64,000 nucleotides of DNA from Bryum argenteum (GCA_037043015.1 CM073321.1:15187001-15251000), one strand, 5' to 3'; counted from the first letter of the stretch, positions 25,204 through 39,104 are shown. The notes: a model not told the origin generated them from the letters alone. Program-made: numbers and translations.

Positions 25204-27788
25204 ATGTCAGAACTAGAAGATGATAGAGATGAAGTATGGTTCAAAGAGATATACGGAACCAAGTATCAGGGCCCGCGGCTTGTTGCAGGAGCAACTCAAA
25301 GAGGACTTGATACGGCCTTGCCGAAAGCTGCCTTGAAGCACGCACCCAACCCAAGTGATTCTAAGGATGACCAACCTCGAGATCCTAATGCTGTCCCTAC
25401 GGACTTCACCAGTCGGGAGGCGAAAGTCTGGGAGGCCAAAGCTAAGGCCGTAGAAAGGAATTGGAAACGCAGGAAGGAAGAGGAATTCACTTGCCGTCTT
25501 TGCGGTGAGGTTGGCCACTTCGCACAGGTAAGCCACTTCTAACAGAAACCTACAGGGTTGAATATACTAACCTGTTTTAAGGAGAGGCATTGGCTGTAGT
25601 TTCCTTCGTGATGGCAGCTATTCAGGTCAGTGCTACTTTTTTAACATAGATCACTATGTCTTGTCTCGCTCTCAAATTCAGTGAGGTGGATTCCTTGGAC
25701 GGTTTCTCGTATGTAGATCGCGAAATCATGTTATAAACCTCCTCGCTCTTACATCCAGGGCTGTCCAATGACTCTTGGCGGCAAGCGCAAATGCGGAGAA
25801 GTAGTAGAAGCTATCCCACTTCGTGACAAGCGGCTGAAACCGCGGCTGATAGGCACCGGAGGTGTCGTTGTACAGGGGATCGAGAAAGAAACAGGTTGCC
25901 GGCTAAAGCTAGAAGACAACTTAGACGTCGGAAACGGGTCTTTCTTTGTGAAGATTACGGGTCCTGACAAAGTGAAAGTGAGTAAGGCAATGGCATGTGT
26001 CACCACACTTGTTAATCAAGTAGAGGATGAGTGGAAGCAGCAGGCTGGCGCTCGTAATTCGAAGGAAAGGGAGCGGGAAAGAGCAGGAGAAGGATGTGTG
26101 GAAGGTGGGACTAATGCATCTGCCAATGTTGTAGTCTTTGCTCATACGCAGTTGATTACGGCACGAAGACATCAACATGAGAACAATATTCTTGGAGGTC
26201 CTGATCGAAAGGCAGATCTGGCCATCTCACCGCTGGATGAGGAGAAGGGCACGATTGAGCGCGTTGCATCTCAGCTGGAGGATCGTAGACACTGGAAAGC
26301 CTTGTCTGGCTCTTCGCAGCAGTCCTTGAGTGGCTCGTTTAAAGAGGGTAAGTATAGCCTTTAGCCTTACGGACACCATCGTACTACAGGCTCTTATAGA
26401 GCAGATATACAGAAGAAAGCTTGTAGGGAAGTCCTCGTGTGACGTAAAATGTAACGTTCTCGATATTGAAGGAACATTATTCATCCTTCTTGATGGTTAT
26501 CCTACCCCAGTTCCCTCGTCTGGAGCTTACTGGTTAGTGCTGCTCAGTTGATAATCTCGTGAATTTTAATTTTGGGACTGAATCGAGATTATTTACCGAG
26601 GCTCATTAACTGCGCTCATCAGCAGCTCTTCGTGCACTGAGATTGTAGGATCGCGTGGGGCGGTAAGTGACGATCTTTCTTTTGGCAATAGGTTCGGTTC
26701 AGCCCACTCAGCGTGACCTGTTCAGAGAGTTCCCTCTCATGCCTTGTTCCTCCTTTCATGAATGCCGCGGTGCTTCAGGAGTCGGGAGTTCACCACCAGT
26801 ACACTCTGGGGGACTCAATGGCGCGATTGCATACTATCCAAACATTGCTCCTTCCTACTCTATTCAGACCGAGCACCAACTGGAGATGACGCTGAAGCAC
26901 AATGTACAGAGCTTGGATGAACTTGAATGTCGTTTTTTGGATGAGAATATGAAGCTTACCAAGGATCGAAACATGGACGAAGACAAAGAAATTGCTCGTC
27001 ATCGCGAGGTTGGTTATCGAATTCTTGAGTTTAATACTCAGAAATCGTGGCTCTTTTGCATAAAATGTCCTCGCTTTCCGGTAGGTCTTTCACAATGACG
27101 TGTCGCCATATGTTTTCCGTAAAGTCTAAAATGGTAAGCATTAAGGAGCCTAGATTGAGCTTCGCGCAGTAACAGCAAGTTAGATCAATTCATTGGTCCA
27201 ATTATATCTTTTCGCACACAGCCTTTGTTGTAGATTCAGAGGTCATGAAAGTCCACCAATTGCTGTAGTTGTAGAAGACCTTCGCAGCTTCTTTTTTTGA
27301 ATTGGTTGTTTTGGTAGCATGTAATTGTCCGGCTAATATTTGGTCATGAGGGGCGCAGGATTAGTACCTCAAATTCCCTGTAAAATAGCAGTGTTCTGTG
27401 TACATGTTAGTATTAACGGCACATTTGACGGATATTATGTCAGGTCAACTTCCCGTGTTTAGCGATTGTGGAGTAGTAAACGTAATGCCGAATTTGAGTG
27501 TTTCTTACTCGCCGCAGTTTATTAGCGTTTGGGTCGGTGAATTTTGATAGAGTTCGTGAAGAGTTTTTGCGGACTAAAGCTCAGCTGCGCTATCAAGTAC
27601 CTGCAGCAGCAACCTACCCTCGCTATCAGAATGGGTTCTCCGAGGGCTCGTTGCCACCACCTTCTGCCCAACATGTCTCCAATTATCTTTCATTTTCAAC
27701 ATCTTCGGCACCGTGTGTACACCCTGTTTCTCAGATTGAGGGGTCTTATGACGCCAGGTACGAGAGAGTGCGACAAACGAGGGTATAA
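25204..27788 (+). CDS. CCHC zinc-knuckle and KH-domain protein, multi-exon
   Basis: Exon one runs from the ATG at 25204 (MSELEDDRDEVWFKEIYGTK) to 25527 and stops mid-knuckle (CRLCGEVGHFAQ). The intron is gtaagc...tccag. Exon two, from 25759, completes it with GC, giving C-x2-C-x4-H-x4-C, and continues into a KH domain with the GxxG-type loop LIGTGGVVVQGIEKETGCRL. It ends at 26347 (GAGG|gtaagt). Exon three is 26692-27008 (SVQPTQRDLFREF...DEDKEIARHREV) and joins in phase. A final exon near 27518-27788 is plausible, but its phase does not fit my acceptor. The knuckle rebuilt exactly across an intron is strong evidence of a spliced gene. The domain pair suggests an RNA-binding nuclear protein. 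The start upstream of 25204 uses no ATG. Confidence 0.7.
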
Positions 27789-28232
27789 AAAAGGCAGGCT
27801 GTAAGCATAACGATGTCTACCGAAAACCTCAGGTGTATGACATTGGAACCTACTCGTACGGAACCTCTTCTCATTACTCTGCCTGTGGTTGAAAATTCTA
27901 CAGTGGTCGAAGGGCAGTGACGACCTCAACGCAGGTCATTTATTGAAGAGTTCTTTTAGAGTTTCAGAGTCGTAGGCTTCCTCCTTCAGATGCAGCAATG
28001 ATGTTGCAACAAATAGAGGGGATCTGAAAAATTTATGCTGAATGTTTTCATTGCTGAGATTGTGAATTATGCACTCCTTCTAGAAGTTGATGTGTAGACA
28101 GGACGGTACACCAAGAGGCTATCAGCTATGTTGGTTCTTCTATATTATTGGAAAGCCTGCGGTTTCCGAAGATTGCTTTGACGATGTTCGATGTTCAGTT
28201 CTACTTGTCAGCTACGTTTGTTTTCATGGCGT

Positions 28233-29180
28233 TGTACAGTACCCACCAACAAGTTTACGTTCAGAGCAATAAGAGATAACATACCGTCAACTTTCAAATG
28301 ATCACCATGTTTGCGAAATCTATCAAAAGTGCAAATCATGAAGTATGGAAGAAAGGTAGTGCATTTTTCTTTACCAATACATGAAAAACCTCCAAAAAAT
28401 GTATAAATTTACTTCATAACTTTGGTATCTTTTAGCTTACTTTTCAGTATCTACCTTTGACTATTATGAAGACTATTATGTAGTGAGGTTTGTCAAGGAA
28501 GAGAGTTGAAATATCTCTTTAGAAACCTCTTTTGATGTCCTTTACATATATGTGGCTCACATTTACAAATATTGAGTTAGGTTGGTGCAAAAAACCTTCA
28601 TGTTGTCTCTTATTGAAAAAGCAACATACACATTTTGAAGTGCAAATTTACCGATAAACTTTTCTTACACATGGGCCTTGGATAAGCATAGAAGAGCTAG
28701 TTTCTATAACATTTGCTGCATTTCGAGCATTTTGGTGGTAGTATCATGGAATTTGGTTATTCTAGGTGCTAGATATGATCATTTGCCCTTGTTTATTGTG
28801 GCATTTACTAAGAGTACAAAAGTCCAATGTTGAACTTCTTGGGGGCTACAATTCAAATTCTTTCTAAAAAGCTATTGCATATACATAAAGTGTATCGCAG
28901 TAGTTTCCATAAACGATTGTTTCATGCCTCAGCAAAAGTAGCTTGTGATAAGAGCTAAGGGTATAAAGTGAATAATATATTAAAAAGTCATATATTAAAA
29001 TAGAAATTCTAATTTTTATTGAAATTTCTTCAAATGATGGTATAAAATACTACATGATCTCTTCATACAATTTGTAGTTGGCAATTTGGATTATTTTTGT
29101 GAACATGGCAATTGTTCAAAGATTTCAACATGTTCTCTTGTTTCAATTCTGAACGTAAACTTGTTGGTGGGTACTGTACA
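28233..29180. repeat. 33-bp perfect inverted repeat, arms 882 bp apart
   Basis: The arm at 28233-28265 (starting TGTACAGTACCCACCAAC) is exactly the reverse complement of 29148-29180. The interior is A+T-rich with no recognisable gene. No matching flanking duplication is seen. It could be a non-autonomous transposon with long terminal repeats or a foldback at the 3' side of the CCHC/KH gene. Confidence 0.8.
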
Positions 29181-29304
29181 TGCTTGTGGAAGCTTTTGTT
29201 GCCCATTTTTTCCTGGAAGTGAACCACTGGCTACTTCTTCAATAAGCATGATATCAATGTCTAGCTTAGCACTTAGTACCAGTCCATGATGAGGTTTGAA
29301 GATG

Positions 29305-29395
29305 AATGTGTGGGAGGTTCTGGAAATGAATGTGGGAGGTTCTGGAAATGAATGTGGGAGGTTCTGGAAATGAATGTGGGAGGTGTTAAATTATG
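29305..29395. repeat. 22-bp tandem repeat, four copies
   Basis: TGTGGGAGGTTCTGGAAATG plus AA is repeated head to tail about four times, ending at GGGAGGTGTTAAA. Confidence 0.85.
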
Positions 29396-31904
29396 AATCT
29401 TGGAAGGTTGTGAATGTGAACATCCCCGGTTTTGGAAACAAGACCAGTCGAACCGTGAGGCTTTGTCCTCTGTAAAATTATTTTACAAATAAATAAAATT
29501 CAGATCAAATCATATATTGAAAACCTTCACAAGAATAATGATTTGGGATTTATCAAATGATAAATCATACCAATAATGATTACAATTTGTTTTCTCAAAT
29601 TCTTAAATTTTTCTAAAGAGGGATCTAACACATAAGTTTTGGTTGCCACAAATTGAGGGATGTTCTTAAACCTTCTACATTGAAGGTGCTCTTATTCAAG
29701 ATCAAGCTCCAATTGGGTTGCTCAAATGTCCTCAATTGGCACCTATTGACCAACCACCAAGGTCCAGGTGGGTTGCTCAAATGTCCTCAATTGGCACCTA
29801 CTGACTAACTAGCAAGGCTAGCTGAATGGCCGCCCCTCCTAATTTCTAACATGAATCCTAAGCTCACTTTTAATTCATTTAAAAAAAAAATTTTACATCA
29901 TTTTTGAAATTCTCAAGAACTCCCTTCTAAAAATGCTCAAGAATCAAGATTACAAATTTAGAGGGGCTAGAAAGCCAAGCCTGGTCCGCCTTCCCAATCA
30001 AAATATTAACTTAAATCCGAGATCCTATAGTTAAATCTTTCAATTCCTGCTTCAATTGAGGTTTGATAGGCATGAAGTTGAAGGTGGTCATTGTAGAGAG
30101 TTTGGGCAATTTAGATCAAGGATCCTCAATGTTGTGGTCTAATATCCAAAGTCACTACCAAGGGTATTTAATATTTCAAGAATGTAAGTTTTTTGGGTCC
30201 TTTAGGAAGAAAATTTAACATTATAATCAAGGGTCAAACGAGATTTAAAGGAAATTTTAAATTGAGGCTCAGAAGAGTATCATTTCTATAACATGTGAAT
30301 ATTCTATTAATATAAATTGAGTAATTTATTTATTTTTATTCACTTAAAGTTGTCATTTATAATTATCATGAAATATTAGACAATATAGACAATAGAAACA
30401 AATATTTATTTGCTTTGTACACGTCATTTAAGAATTATTCTATTTATTATGTGTGGAAAAACAATATAAGAAATTATCATATGCTATATAAATAGAATAA
30501 CTTCCACTCAGATAAAATTCAAGTTCAATCATAATATAAGAATGCTAAATAATCATTCTTTTTCAAGAAAAAATAAATGCAAAATCTATGTTCACACATT
30601 GCCACTACGTAACTTTCTACATAACTAAGTATGTTATACAAAAATACAATAATTAGATCCTTCTCGGCACTTTAAAAGACGAATATTAGCAAATACTAGT
30701 TTGCATCCATCTACGAATTGGAAACCTCATTTACCTCATTTAAAACCTCATTTAAAACCTAGATTGGTAACATATATTGTTCACACCAACCCTTCAATCA
30801 TAAACATGAGAAGTTTTGGTTAATTTAGATTACTTAATATTAGAGAAACTATCATTATTCTTCTCAAATTACTACTAACATTTTTCTGTTGTAACATATG
30901 TATTATATCTTTAGGCAATTATATCAGAAGGGTACTTAATATTGAGACTTAAAGTTTTAGACTCTTTCTGTTGTTACAAAATGACTATTAACTAGCAATT
31001 CAAGCGATTCAACCATACTGATCTCCATATTGTCTTTGGAGGGAAGTTCACAAGTGCTAGGAAACCTTACAATTCATAAGCCATCTAGATTTTCTTTGAA
31101 ACCACTTGCTTAGGCCTATAGATGTAAAATAATTAACTATGCATTGGAGACAAATAAAATTTGATTAGATTCTTATATCCATAAGATTGTTAACAACAAC
31201 AATAGTTTCCAAGATCATAAATTAATTTGAAAATACCTCAAATTCAATGGAGACATGTGGATATTATACCTCTAAAGAATTCCAAATCCTCCATGGATAG
31301 TTGAAGTTAAGATTCATTTGCACCATCCACAAGAAATTCTATCACTCGAAGCTCATTAGATCTTTGTCGTAATTTTTTTTCTATAATGCCAAAAAGCTTT
31401 TCTTGACATTTCACAACCATATTTGGAGGACGATTCAAACCAGAGAAGGGTTGCAAATACAATGTGAAGTGCTTAAAAATAGAACACTTCTAAAAGCAAG
31501 CACGCGGAAGAAGAAGAGGAGTGGAATGGAACGAAGGAGTATTTGTAAGTGAAAGAAGGGAGGGGGGAGCGCTTGAGGTGGATCTAGTTGCTAGATTCAT
31601 TGTTTGATGAATTGAGCAGCTATGAGTGAATACACTTCTTAATCTAGCCTATAAGATGACCGATGTGATCGCGGATAACCACGATTGGACGGCTATCGTC
31701 CAATGGCTAATGTTTACTGAGTCTCCAATGGCATGAATAGAAGTCTAGGCTTTCATTCCCACTCACTTTGGTTGGCACACCAGACAATTTGGCTTTAATA
31801 CATCATTAACTGCGTTTCTCAAAGTACCTTTTGAACATCTCTAACTCCATTATTTTGTTGAGAAATATGTGAAGGGAGAGGCATGCAAGTACTCCCAACA
31901 AGAC
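29396..31904. other. No recognisable gene; one doubled 60-bp phrase
   Basis: A+T-rich DNA. A phrase containing GGGTTGCTCAAATGTCCTCA is tandemly doubled at about 29713-29805. No coding frame or RNA gene could be supported. Confidence 0.5.
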
Positions 31905-32255
31905 TAGGGCAGCAATAGATGATCCAAATTGTGTTGTTGAAGGTAGATGGCGGCAGGTGGAGGCACGTCTTTGGAAATGCAGCGTGTACAAGAAATATGT
32001 GAAGATAAAACACCTAATAAAGATACGGCCAAGAAAACAAGTAGCCATATTTAGAACTCGAGGTAAAGATCTCGCAAGCAACTGCCTAGACAAATGTTTC
32101 AAGCAACAATATTCTAAAATAACAATTGCGCTTGGAGTCAAAATTCAAGCCATTGATGATGTATTCTAACATAGCCAAGATGTTGTATTCTAACACGCAG
32201 GGAAGAATATCTGTAACTATATTAGAAATAGTCCTACTTGATGGGTTGAAATCTC
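31905..32255 (+). pseudogene. Relic of the transposon-cargo KKYVK/MYHI domain gene
   Basis: From 31921 the plus strand reads DPNCVVE..WRQVEARLWKC, then KKYVKIKHLIKIRPR, then SKITIALGVK, ending at TAA (32164-32166). This parallels the cargo gene at 48322 (DPNCVAE..WREERADIWNC, KKYVKMYHIMKLWPR, HEVTIAVGIK). Nucleotide similarity continues past the stop to GAAATAGTCCT near 32235, also present at about 48693-48703. Key residues are lost, for example the second Cys (now Tyr) and the H of MYHI. It lies 2.5 kb outside the intact hAT element, so it comes from an older insertion of a related element. Confidence 0.7.
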
Positions 32256-34782
32256 CTTGAAAAGACCAAGACATGTAGGAAGCAACATCTGGAGTTCTAC
32301 GGAGCGAGAGAGAGGACTAACGTGAACTAGCAGTACTTGGTCAGGTTGGCACACATCCTGAGATTAGACCTTGAAATAGAGAGGTTTGAGAAGCTTGTAA
32401 CACCAAGGATAATTTTGAGGACGTTCACAATGTTCTCTATTGAACAAAAAAAAATAATGTACTAGAAATGCCCTCTCGGAGAATAAATGTGAGGAGGAGC
32501 TTCAAGTCTCGTAGAGGCATTTTCAACCACAAGCCTACATTGAATCGTTCTAGCAACACTTGAAACGACTTCTTGAGACGTGGCCTCCTTACAACATTCT
32601 GATAAGCATTTCAACAGTCATCCGCAATATTTGGATCGATGAAGCAGAGCAATTCTAAAACACATAGGACAATGTATTTCTTGAGGACATGGGGTCAATC
32701 GAACAAGAAATCTACGTGGACATGTGCTTGAATAAACGAGAAGTCAAATACAATTAATATTGAGAAATGACAATAGTAAAGTCGAGACATGACTCATATC
32801 GGCCGACAACCAACATTGAAAGAGGAGATAAAATAAGAAAAGTCTCAAGGCTAGCATTTGATATAACAAAGTACATGACAAGAATCATATTGACAGTGAG
32901 CTGACATCATATAAATAACAAGAGAGAGCTCATAGAAGACAAAGAATAATGCATAAAAAGGTTGTTTATCACATAGCAATGAACACATGTAAGAGCAATA
33001 ATGAAATAATAAAGTTGATAATTATATACCATATTGAAAAGTTCCTGGACAAGAAAGAAGTCCCCAAAATGTACAATTACTAAAGAAGGACAACCTTAGT
33101 TCAATAAAACAATAGACCGAGACTTCTAGGTATTGAGGAAGTCTATGAAGTCGAGGCAAGTTGCCTCAAGTCCGAGTGGAGGGGATTTGAAGGAAATACC
33201 TCGTCTTCCCGATATCGACATGGGCTTGAAGAAACTCAGGTACTGGAAGTGTAGACATCGTCAGCTCAAATAGCAAGGGCTATAAGACAATAAAGGAGGG
33301 CTGACTCGACGAGGTCTTTTCTGAGTTCATGGTGAAACTCAGAAGGTGAAATGTAATGAACGGATTGTTTAGGACGTTCTTGTATATAGAGTCATCGATG
33401 ATGGCCATATTCTCCTCAATGGCTCTACGCGCAAATAGCACAGGGCATAGCTTCCACATGTAGGAAAAAAGTGCAAATCTGACCGGCATTTTGAATTGAA
33501 AAATTGCATATAACTATGACTTGACTATGGCTAATATTAGCATTTTTGTGGTCATATCGGACAAGTCAAATGGAGTAGTAAGATAGGCGGTTCCCAAAAA
33601 AGTTTTTGGAACCTTGATTCTGGGCAGCCCAAAGAATGTGACCATATTTAATCATATGACATGGCTAGCTACTGCATCTCGGCTAGCTACTGCATGTCTC
33701 ATCTTCATGGATTGTTTAACTCCATGGGAGCATAGAGAATGTAGTTGTTGTTGTTGCTCTTTTGCACTTACACTGAGACATAGTTTTGGATTGTGACCCA
33801 TGCAATTTGGCCCCCTCCACATTGTCCACCTTCCCAATACCAGCCACCAATTCTTCTTCTACGTCTCTAATACCCATAATCTCTACAACGTCTTCTTTGC
33901 TAGCACCTCTTTGCACAATCCGTTTCAAAAGCTGTAATGACCATAGTCAAAGTAAGAATTTGAAAACCTTGAGTCAAGACAAAGGACCATCACCATACAG
34001 AGAAGTGGCTATTTACATTGCACTGAGCCATAGAGCTAACGAGCAAAGAATTTATAAACAACTCACTCAAAAATACTTCACGCAAAAACTCAGACATGAC
34101 GTTCTATTGACAACATATACGCGTCTGCAGCCACAACAAACATAGAATGCACGTATCACAATCCAATTAGGTCTAGCTTGAGGACAACAAAGAAGTAAAA
34201 GATGAGCAAGCTCCACAGACATAATTGTGGCGCTTCATAAAACTAAACCTGGCGCTGATTTAAAACGATGATAGGGTGGAAGGTTTGTTGCTCACTTATA
34301 GACGTCGATTGAAAAGGTGCTTACAGCTACAATTTGCATGCAGGTGAAGAGCTAGGGGCAGAGAGAGAAAAGGAGCGAGCATGCAATATTCATGTGCACT
34401 AATGCAAGTATCATGCGGTGGGTGTGGAGGTCCTTTCATAAATACTTACTCAATTGGAAAAGCTTGAAATGGTTGGCAAAGATGATGGAAGACTGGAAAC
34501 GGCGGAGCCTACTTAGCACACTGGTCGCTAGCAACGAAGGTAGGTGATCTTAAGGATCGCTCCGCTTGTCCACTTTTCTTCTAGCTGTGCATCATTTCTA
34601 TCGTATGCCAGTTGAAGTAGACATGATCAATACCCCACCGGGAATAAGTTGTGTATCCGCCGGGGACTCTTTATGGTGCCATTACTCCATTGAAGCATAC
34701 TCTTACTCCGCGCCTACAACCACATCTACCAGAAGCAAACTTGACAGCCAAAAATTCTTGCTTTCCATTATGCTTATTTCAT
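32256..34782. other. No recognisable gene; host or older-element DNA left of the hAT insertion
   Basis: Several short frames, none with a recognisable product. It may include other eroded parts of the element that left the relic at 31905-32255. Confidence 0.4.
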
Positions 34783-34790
34783 TGTGTCGC
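34783..34790. repeat. 8-bp target-site duplication, left copy
   Basis: TGTGTCGC directly precedes CAGGGATGTCA. The identical 8 bp follows the other end at 53455-53462. Eight bp is the duplication length made by hAT transposases. Confidence 0.95.
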
Positions 34791-34818
34791 CAGGGATGTC
34801 ACAGCGTCCGGACGTCCG
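34791..34818 (+). repeat. hAT terminal inverted repeat, left
   Basis: Starts CAGGGATGTCACAGCGTCCG and continues GACGTCC. It matches the reverse complement of 53427-53454 over the first 11 bases and again over CCGGACGTC, with a small offset between. Confidence 0.9.
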
Positions 34819-34899
34819 GCAGGGTTCCGGGGACCGTCCGTGACTTAGAGATTCTGGTTGTTTTACTAAGGGTAAATGACCAACCGGGTGCGTTCATTG

Positions 34900-35095
34900 G
34901 TCGAACCACCTCGTCGACCGGTCCCCGAGCTCGCCGTCGGCCCAACCGACCGGTCAACGGGCCAGGGCGACCGGCCGTCGGCCGCGGGTGACCGGCCTTG
35001 GGTCCGGCCGTCGGCCCGGGCGACCGGCCGTCTGTCCGGCCGTCGGCCCGGCCGACCGGCCCTCGCATCCGGCGACCGCGTATGGCCAGATGGCC
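34900..35095. repeat. G+C-rich GACCGGTCG-type block upstream of the transposase
   Basis: Dense degenerate words CGACCGGTC, CGACCGGCC and CCGTCGGCC in an otherwise A+T-rich element. It lies between the left terminus and the transposase ATG at 35374. The sequence just after it, CATCCAACGGT, is also found at the outer edge of the right-hand block. A TATA-like GGTATATGAG is at about 35163. Confidence 0.8.
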
Positions 35096-35373
35096 CCTTT
35101 GAGCATCCAACGGTTTAGGAGCATTTCAATTTCAAATTGCAACGGTCATATTCAGAGTTAGATGGTATATGAGAGAAGAGACATTGAGTCTCACTTCACT
35201 TCCAAATTTTGAACACTTTCCAAGGGCTTTGAGCTGCATAATTCATTTTATGTGTACATTGCTTGGTAGGTATTGAGTTCGGAAGTGAAGATTTCCGTAA
35301 GGAACTTTTGCCATTTTTTTCCCCGTCACGGTCCCACCACTGTTTAAGACTTTGAGGCGTCCTATTTATCAAA

Positions 35374-38277
35374 ATGGGCCCTGCTCCACATGAGCCTTGG
35401 TTTAGAGACATCGAGAAGGAAGGCAAAGCGTCTGGGTCCTTCCTACAGTGCTCACTATGTCATGTAATTGTTTCGAAGAAGAAGAGTCGGAATTTGAGTC
35501 ATTATGGGTACGAGAAGATTCCTGGACATAGGGATTCAAGTTCTGCCCTTTGCCCAAAGCTGCCTAGGGAAATTAGGCAGTTATTTTTAAGATGTGGTGG
35601 GGAGTTCCCTCCATATAACGGAGAATTGGAACTATTTCTCGGTGAATGTTCTCTCACTCCATCCACGGACGTTCCAGGTGCTTCAAAACATGACATTCCT
35701 GAAACCCCTAGGAGTGACTCTTGTGTAGGGTCCTCGCTAGGCACCCCCATGAATTCAACAAATCTTTTGGTAGGGTCAACCTCTGCTTCTTCCATGCTTA
35801 TGAGGGGAATTAGGGATACTCGCCCGATGTTTGGATCTATGAAGCAAACGAAGCAATCTTCAATTGAAGCTACTTTTGCAGAAGCGGATAGGCGGGAGTT
35901 GGATAAACTCTAGGCGAAATTATTTTATGAAGCAAATATACCATTCTCAGTAGCCCGGAATGATGCGTTCAAAGCTGCCGTGATGAAGACTGCTAGATTT
36001 CAAAAATCCTATGCTCCACCATCTTACCATAACATTCGGACAAGGTTGTTAGGAGAAGTAAAGACGGAGTTACAAAAGAAACTAGATAGTAGACTCTCGG
36101 AGAGCCTTCGGAAGTTTGGAGGAACTTTGACTATGGATGGATGGTCATCTGTGACTAGTCGCCCTTTGGTGAATGCGATGCTCGTGACTCAAGCTGGAGA
36201 GCTTTTTCTTGGTGCTGTGGATACTACTGGCATAGAAAAAACAGCGGTGTACATGTCATCTCTCATGTTGAAGTACATAGAACAAGTTGGACCAGAGAAC
36301 ATTGTTCAAGTATGCACAGACAATGCTTCTGTAATGCTCAATGCCTCAAGAATAGTCTCTGAGAAATATCCGCACATTTTCATGCAAGGGTGTGCGACAC
36401 ATGCAATGGACTTGTTGTTGGAGGATTGGAGAAAGGCTGGATGGATGGCGAATACTTTGGTCATGGCGAAGAGAATGGTCAAGTTTATTAAGAGGCGACA
36501 AATGCCCCTAGCTGTGTTTCGTAAACACGAGGCGAAATTCAGCCTACTGATGCCTGGGAAAACAACATTTGCTAGTCAATTCATAATGATAGATCGCTTG
36601 TTGGAGGTCAAGGAATCATTGGAGCAAGTTGTTGTTGACCCTATGTTCACAGCCTATGCCTCGCAGAAGACGGTATCTGCTAGAGATAAGCTTATATTCT
36701 CCCGTAAGGTCAAGAAGGTGGTGTTGAGCGATGACTTTTGGGAGCAATGCAAAAGACTACGGGATATGGTTGCCCCCGTAGTGTACGCTCTGAGAGAATT
36801 CGACGGCAAGGCTCCTAGTACGGGCAAGGCTTAGCATATCATGCGTGATCTTGAAAGACATGTCTATACTTTGCACGCACCGTCCATCTCATTGGAACCA
36901 CTTGAGGTGGCCACCGCAAAAGAGGAGTTTTACCATCGGAAACGGCTCATGACAACGGATTTACATGGCGCGGCTGCACTTTTAAATCCTTATTTACTAC
37001 ATGACCAAGAGTTAGCTGACGATCCCGATCTTACAATAGCTTGCAAGCGTGTTTTACAAAAATTATGTCCCGCGGAGGATTATGCAGACGTGGTGAGTGA
37101 ATTTCTTGCGTTTCGAGTAAGGAGTCCACCATTCCATGACGTGCTGGAGCCTAATACTCAAAAACTAGCTCCACATGCATGGTGGGAGTTTGAAGGTGCT
37201 TGTGCTAAGCTCCTCTCTCCAATTGCAAAACGAATACTAGCACAGACCGTGTCCTCGTCGGCTTGCGAACGCAACTGGAGTAGCTACTCTTATGTTCACG
37301 ACAAGAAACGGAATCGGTTACTACCGGGTAGAGCTGATGACTTGGTCTACATATATTCCAACTCGAAATTGCTCGCGAATGATAAGTTGAGTGATGATGG
37401 GCGGTGGTATAGAGAGAACTTGGATTTAGAGGAAGACCAAGTACATGAGAATGATGAGGAAGCTGTCGAGGATGAATCAGAGTCTGATGACAATGATGTT
37501 TTTGAATTTGGTGATGAAGACGATGATATGACTTTCTTCCCCGCTTCAAATGATGAAGATGCTCTAAATGTTCATGATGCTAATGGTGATTTTATCGCTC
37601 ATGGTGTTTCGGCGGATGATCTAGATGATGAGCAGCCGTTAGCACGGTTAATGACACAAGGCGGCATGGACAAATCGAATAATGTCCTACCTGTTATCGC
37701 TACTGGTTTACTGTTGGAAAAGGAGGCGATAGATGTGAAGACCACTGCGTGCAACACTACTGCGGGCACTATGAGCTCTGATCCGGTCGCGGAGAATATC
37801 GCATCCGGTAGTAAGGATCAAGTATCTGATCAATGTGCTACTCCTTGCGCTTTATTTCAACCCTCTACTACAAGGGTTACGACAACCTTGGAGAAATCCT
37901 CTATGGGTTTAGTATCCCTTTCAAGAGCCAAATATGGGAGCATCTCTAGTGACTCTGATGTACCGTTGGGCAGGTATTTAAAGAATGCCAATGTTCTTCG
38001 TACTGCCACGGGGTTACAGCACATGCTTGGCACTTCCAAGTCGCATAAACGGAAATCTGCAACGGTTCCAATTGTTCCGCCTAAAAAACCGAAGATCCCT
38101 GTTAATCTCCCCGAATTTGATACTTGGCATAAGTATGGGAATATACAATGTCCAGAGAATAAACCCAAGATCAAAGAGGAGGTTCCAAGCGATTATGAAT
38201 ATGATCCTACGGGGTCTAGTGGAGCTGAAGTGAAGGGAGATAGCAATTATGAGCAATCCTCTGGTCCTGATGAGTAG
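35374..38277 (+). pseudogene. hAT transposase with two in-frame TAG codons
   Basis: One frame of 968 codons. The N-terminus has a BED-like zinc finger (QCSLCHVIV...LSHYGYEKIPGH, about residues 28-58). DUF659/hAT core: TMDGWSSVTSRP with Asp about residue 255, and VCTDNASVMLNA with Asp about 316. The hAT dimerisation region has SSACERNWSSYSYVHDKK (Glu about 632) and RNRLLPGRADDLVYIYSNSK. An acidic C-terminal tail of about 300 residues ends with SGPDE. TAG codons at 35911-35913 (DKL*AKLFYEA) and 36832-36834 (TGKA*HIMRDLE) interrupt an otherwise conserved frame, and CAG to TAG would explain both. It is 583 bp inside the left terminus, the expected place for the element's own transposase. The ATG is the first in frame. 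Confidence 0.88.
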
Positions 38278-39009
38278 TTGAATTTGGCATCTTTATGTAG
38301 TATAGGTTCATAGGACTTATACTTATTATAGAAATTGTAGCTATAGTTTACTGTAGTACTTTATTGTTATACTCCAAATGCATTTGGAGATTCTATTGTC
38401 TACATGACTACATTTAATGTGTTGAAAAATATTACATATATTTTTACATACTTGTCGTACGATAGTCTTGACTCTCAAGTATACAAAAGAAATGCACATT
38501 AACACTAGGACCGATAACATATGTGTTACGCTTATAGGGCTGAAACACACCTATCTTTTTCTTGTGCTTTGAGCCTAAACCCTTGATGTTTCTACATCAA
38601 TGGTCTGTATACATTGCCTAGCAACTATTTTGATTGATTAGACCTTGTTGATGTGGGATATGACCCACAACTTTGACCAATCAGAACTATCCATTTTGAA
38701 CCATTTCCAGAATCTCATGGCGTACTCATTTCACTCCGTATGAGTGCATCAAAAGTATGTTCTATTGGTATATTGTTGTTGTAGCTATTTTAGGCAAGTT
38801 GTTAGGAAGTGCTACACCAAAGTCTAAGTCATTTTGTGCAACCAATGAACCTCCACCCTATGGATAAGCTTATATGTTACAGATACGGTAGCAATCGGTC
38901 CTAGTATTAAATCAAAAAGATTGTAACCCTTTACTTCAAAAATAAGGCACCATCGATCAATGGTGGCATTTTCATCATTTTTAAAACAACAACCATACAA
39001 TCTAAAAAA

Positions 39010-39104
<95 letters not shown>

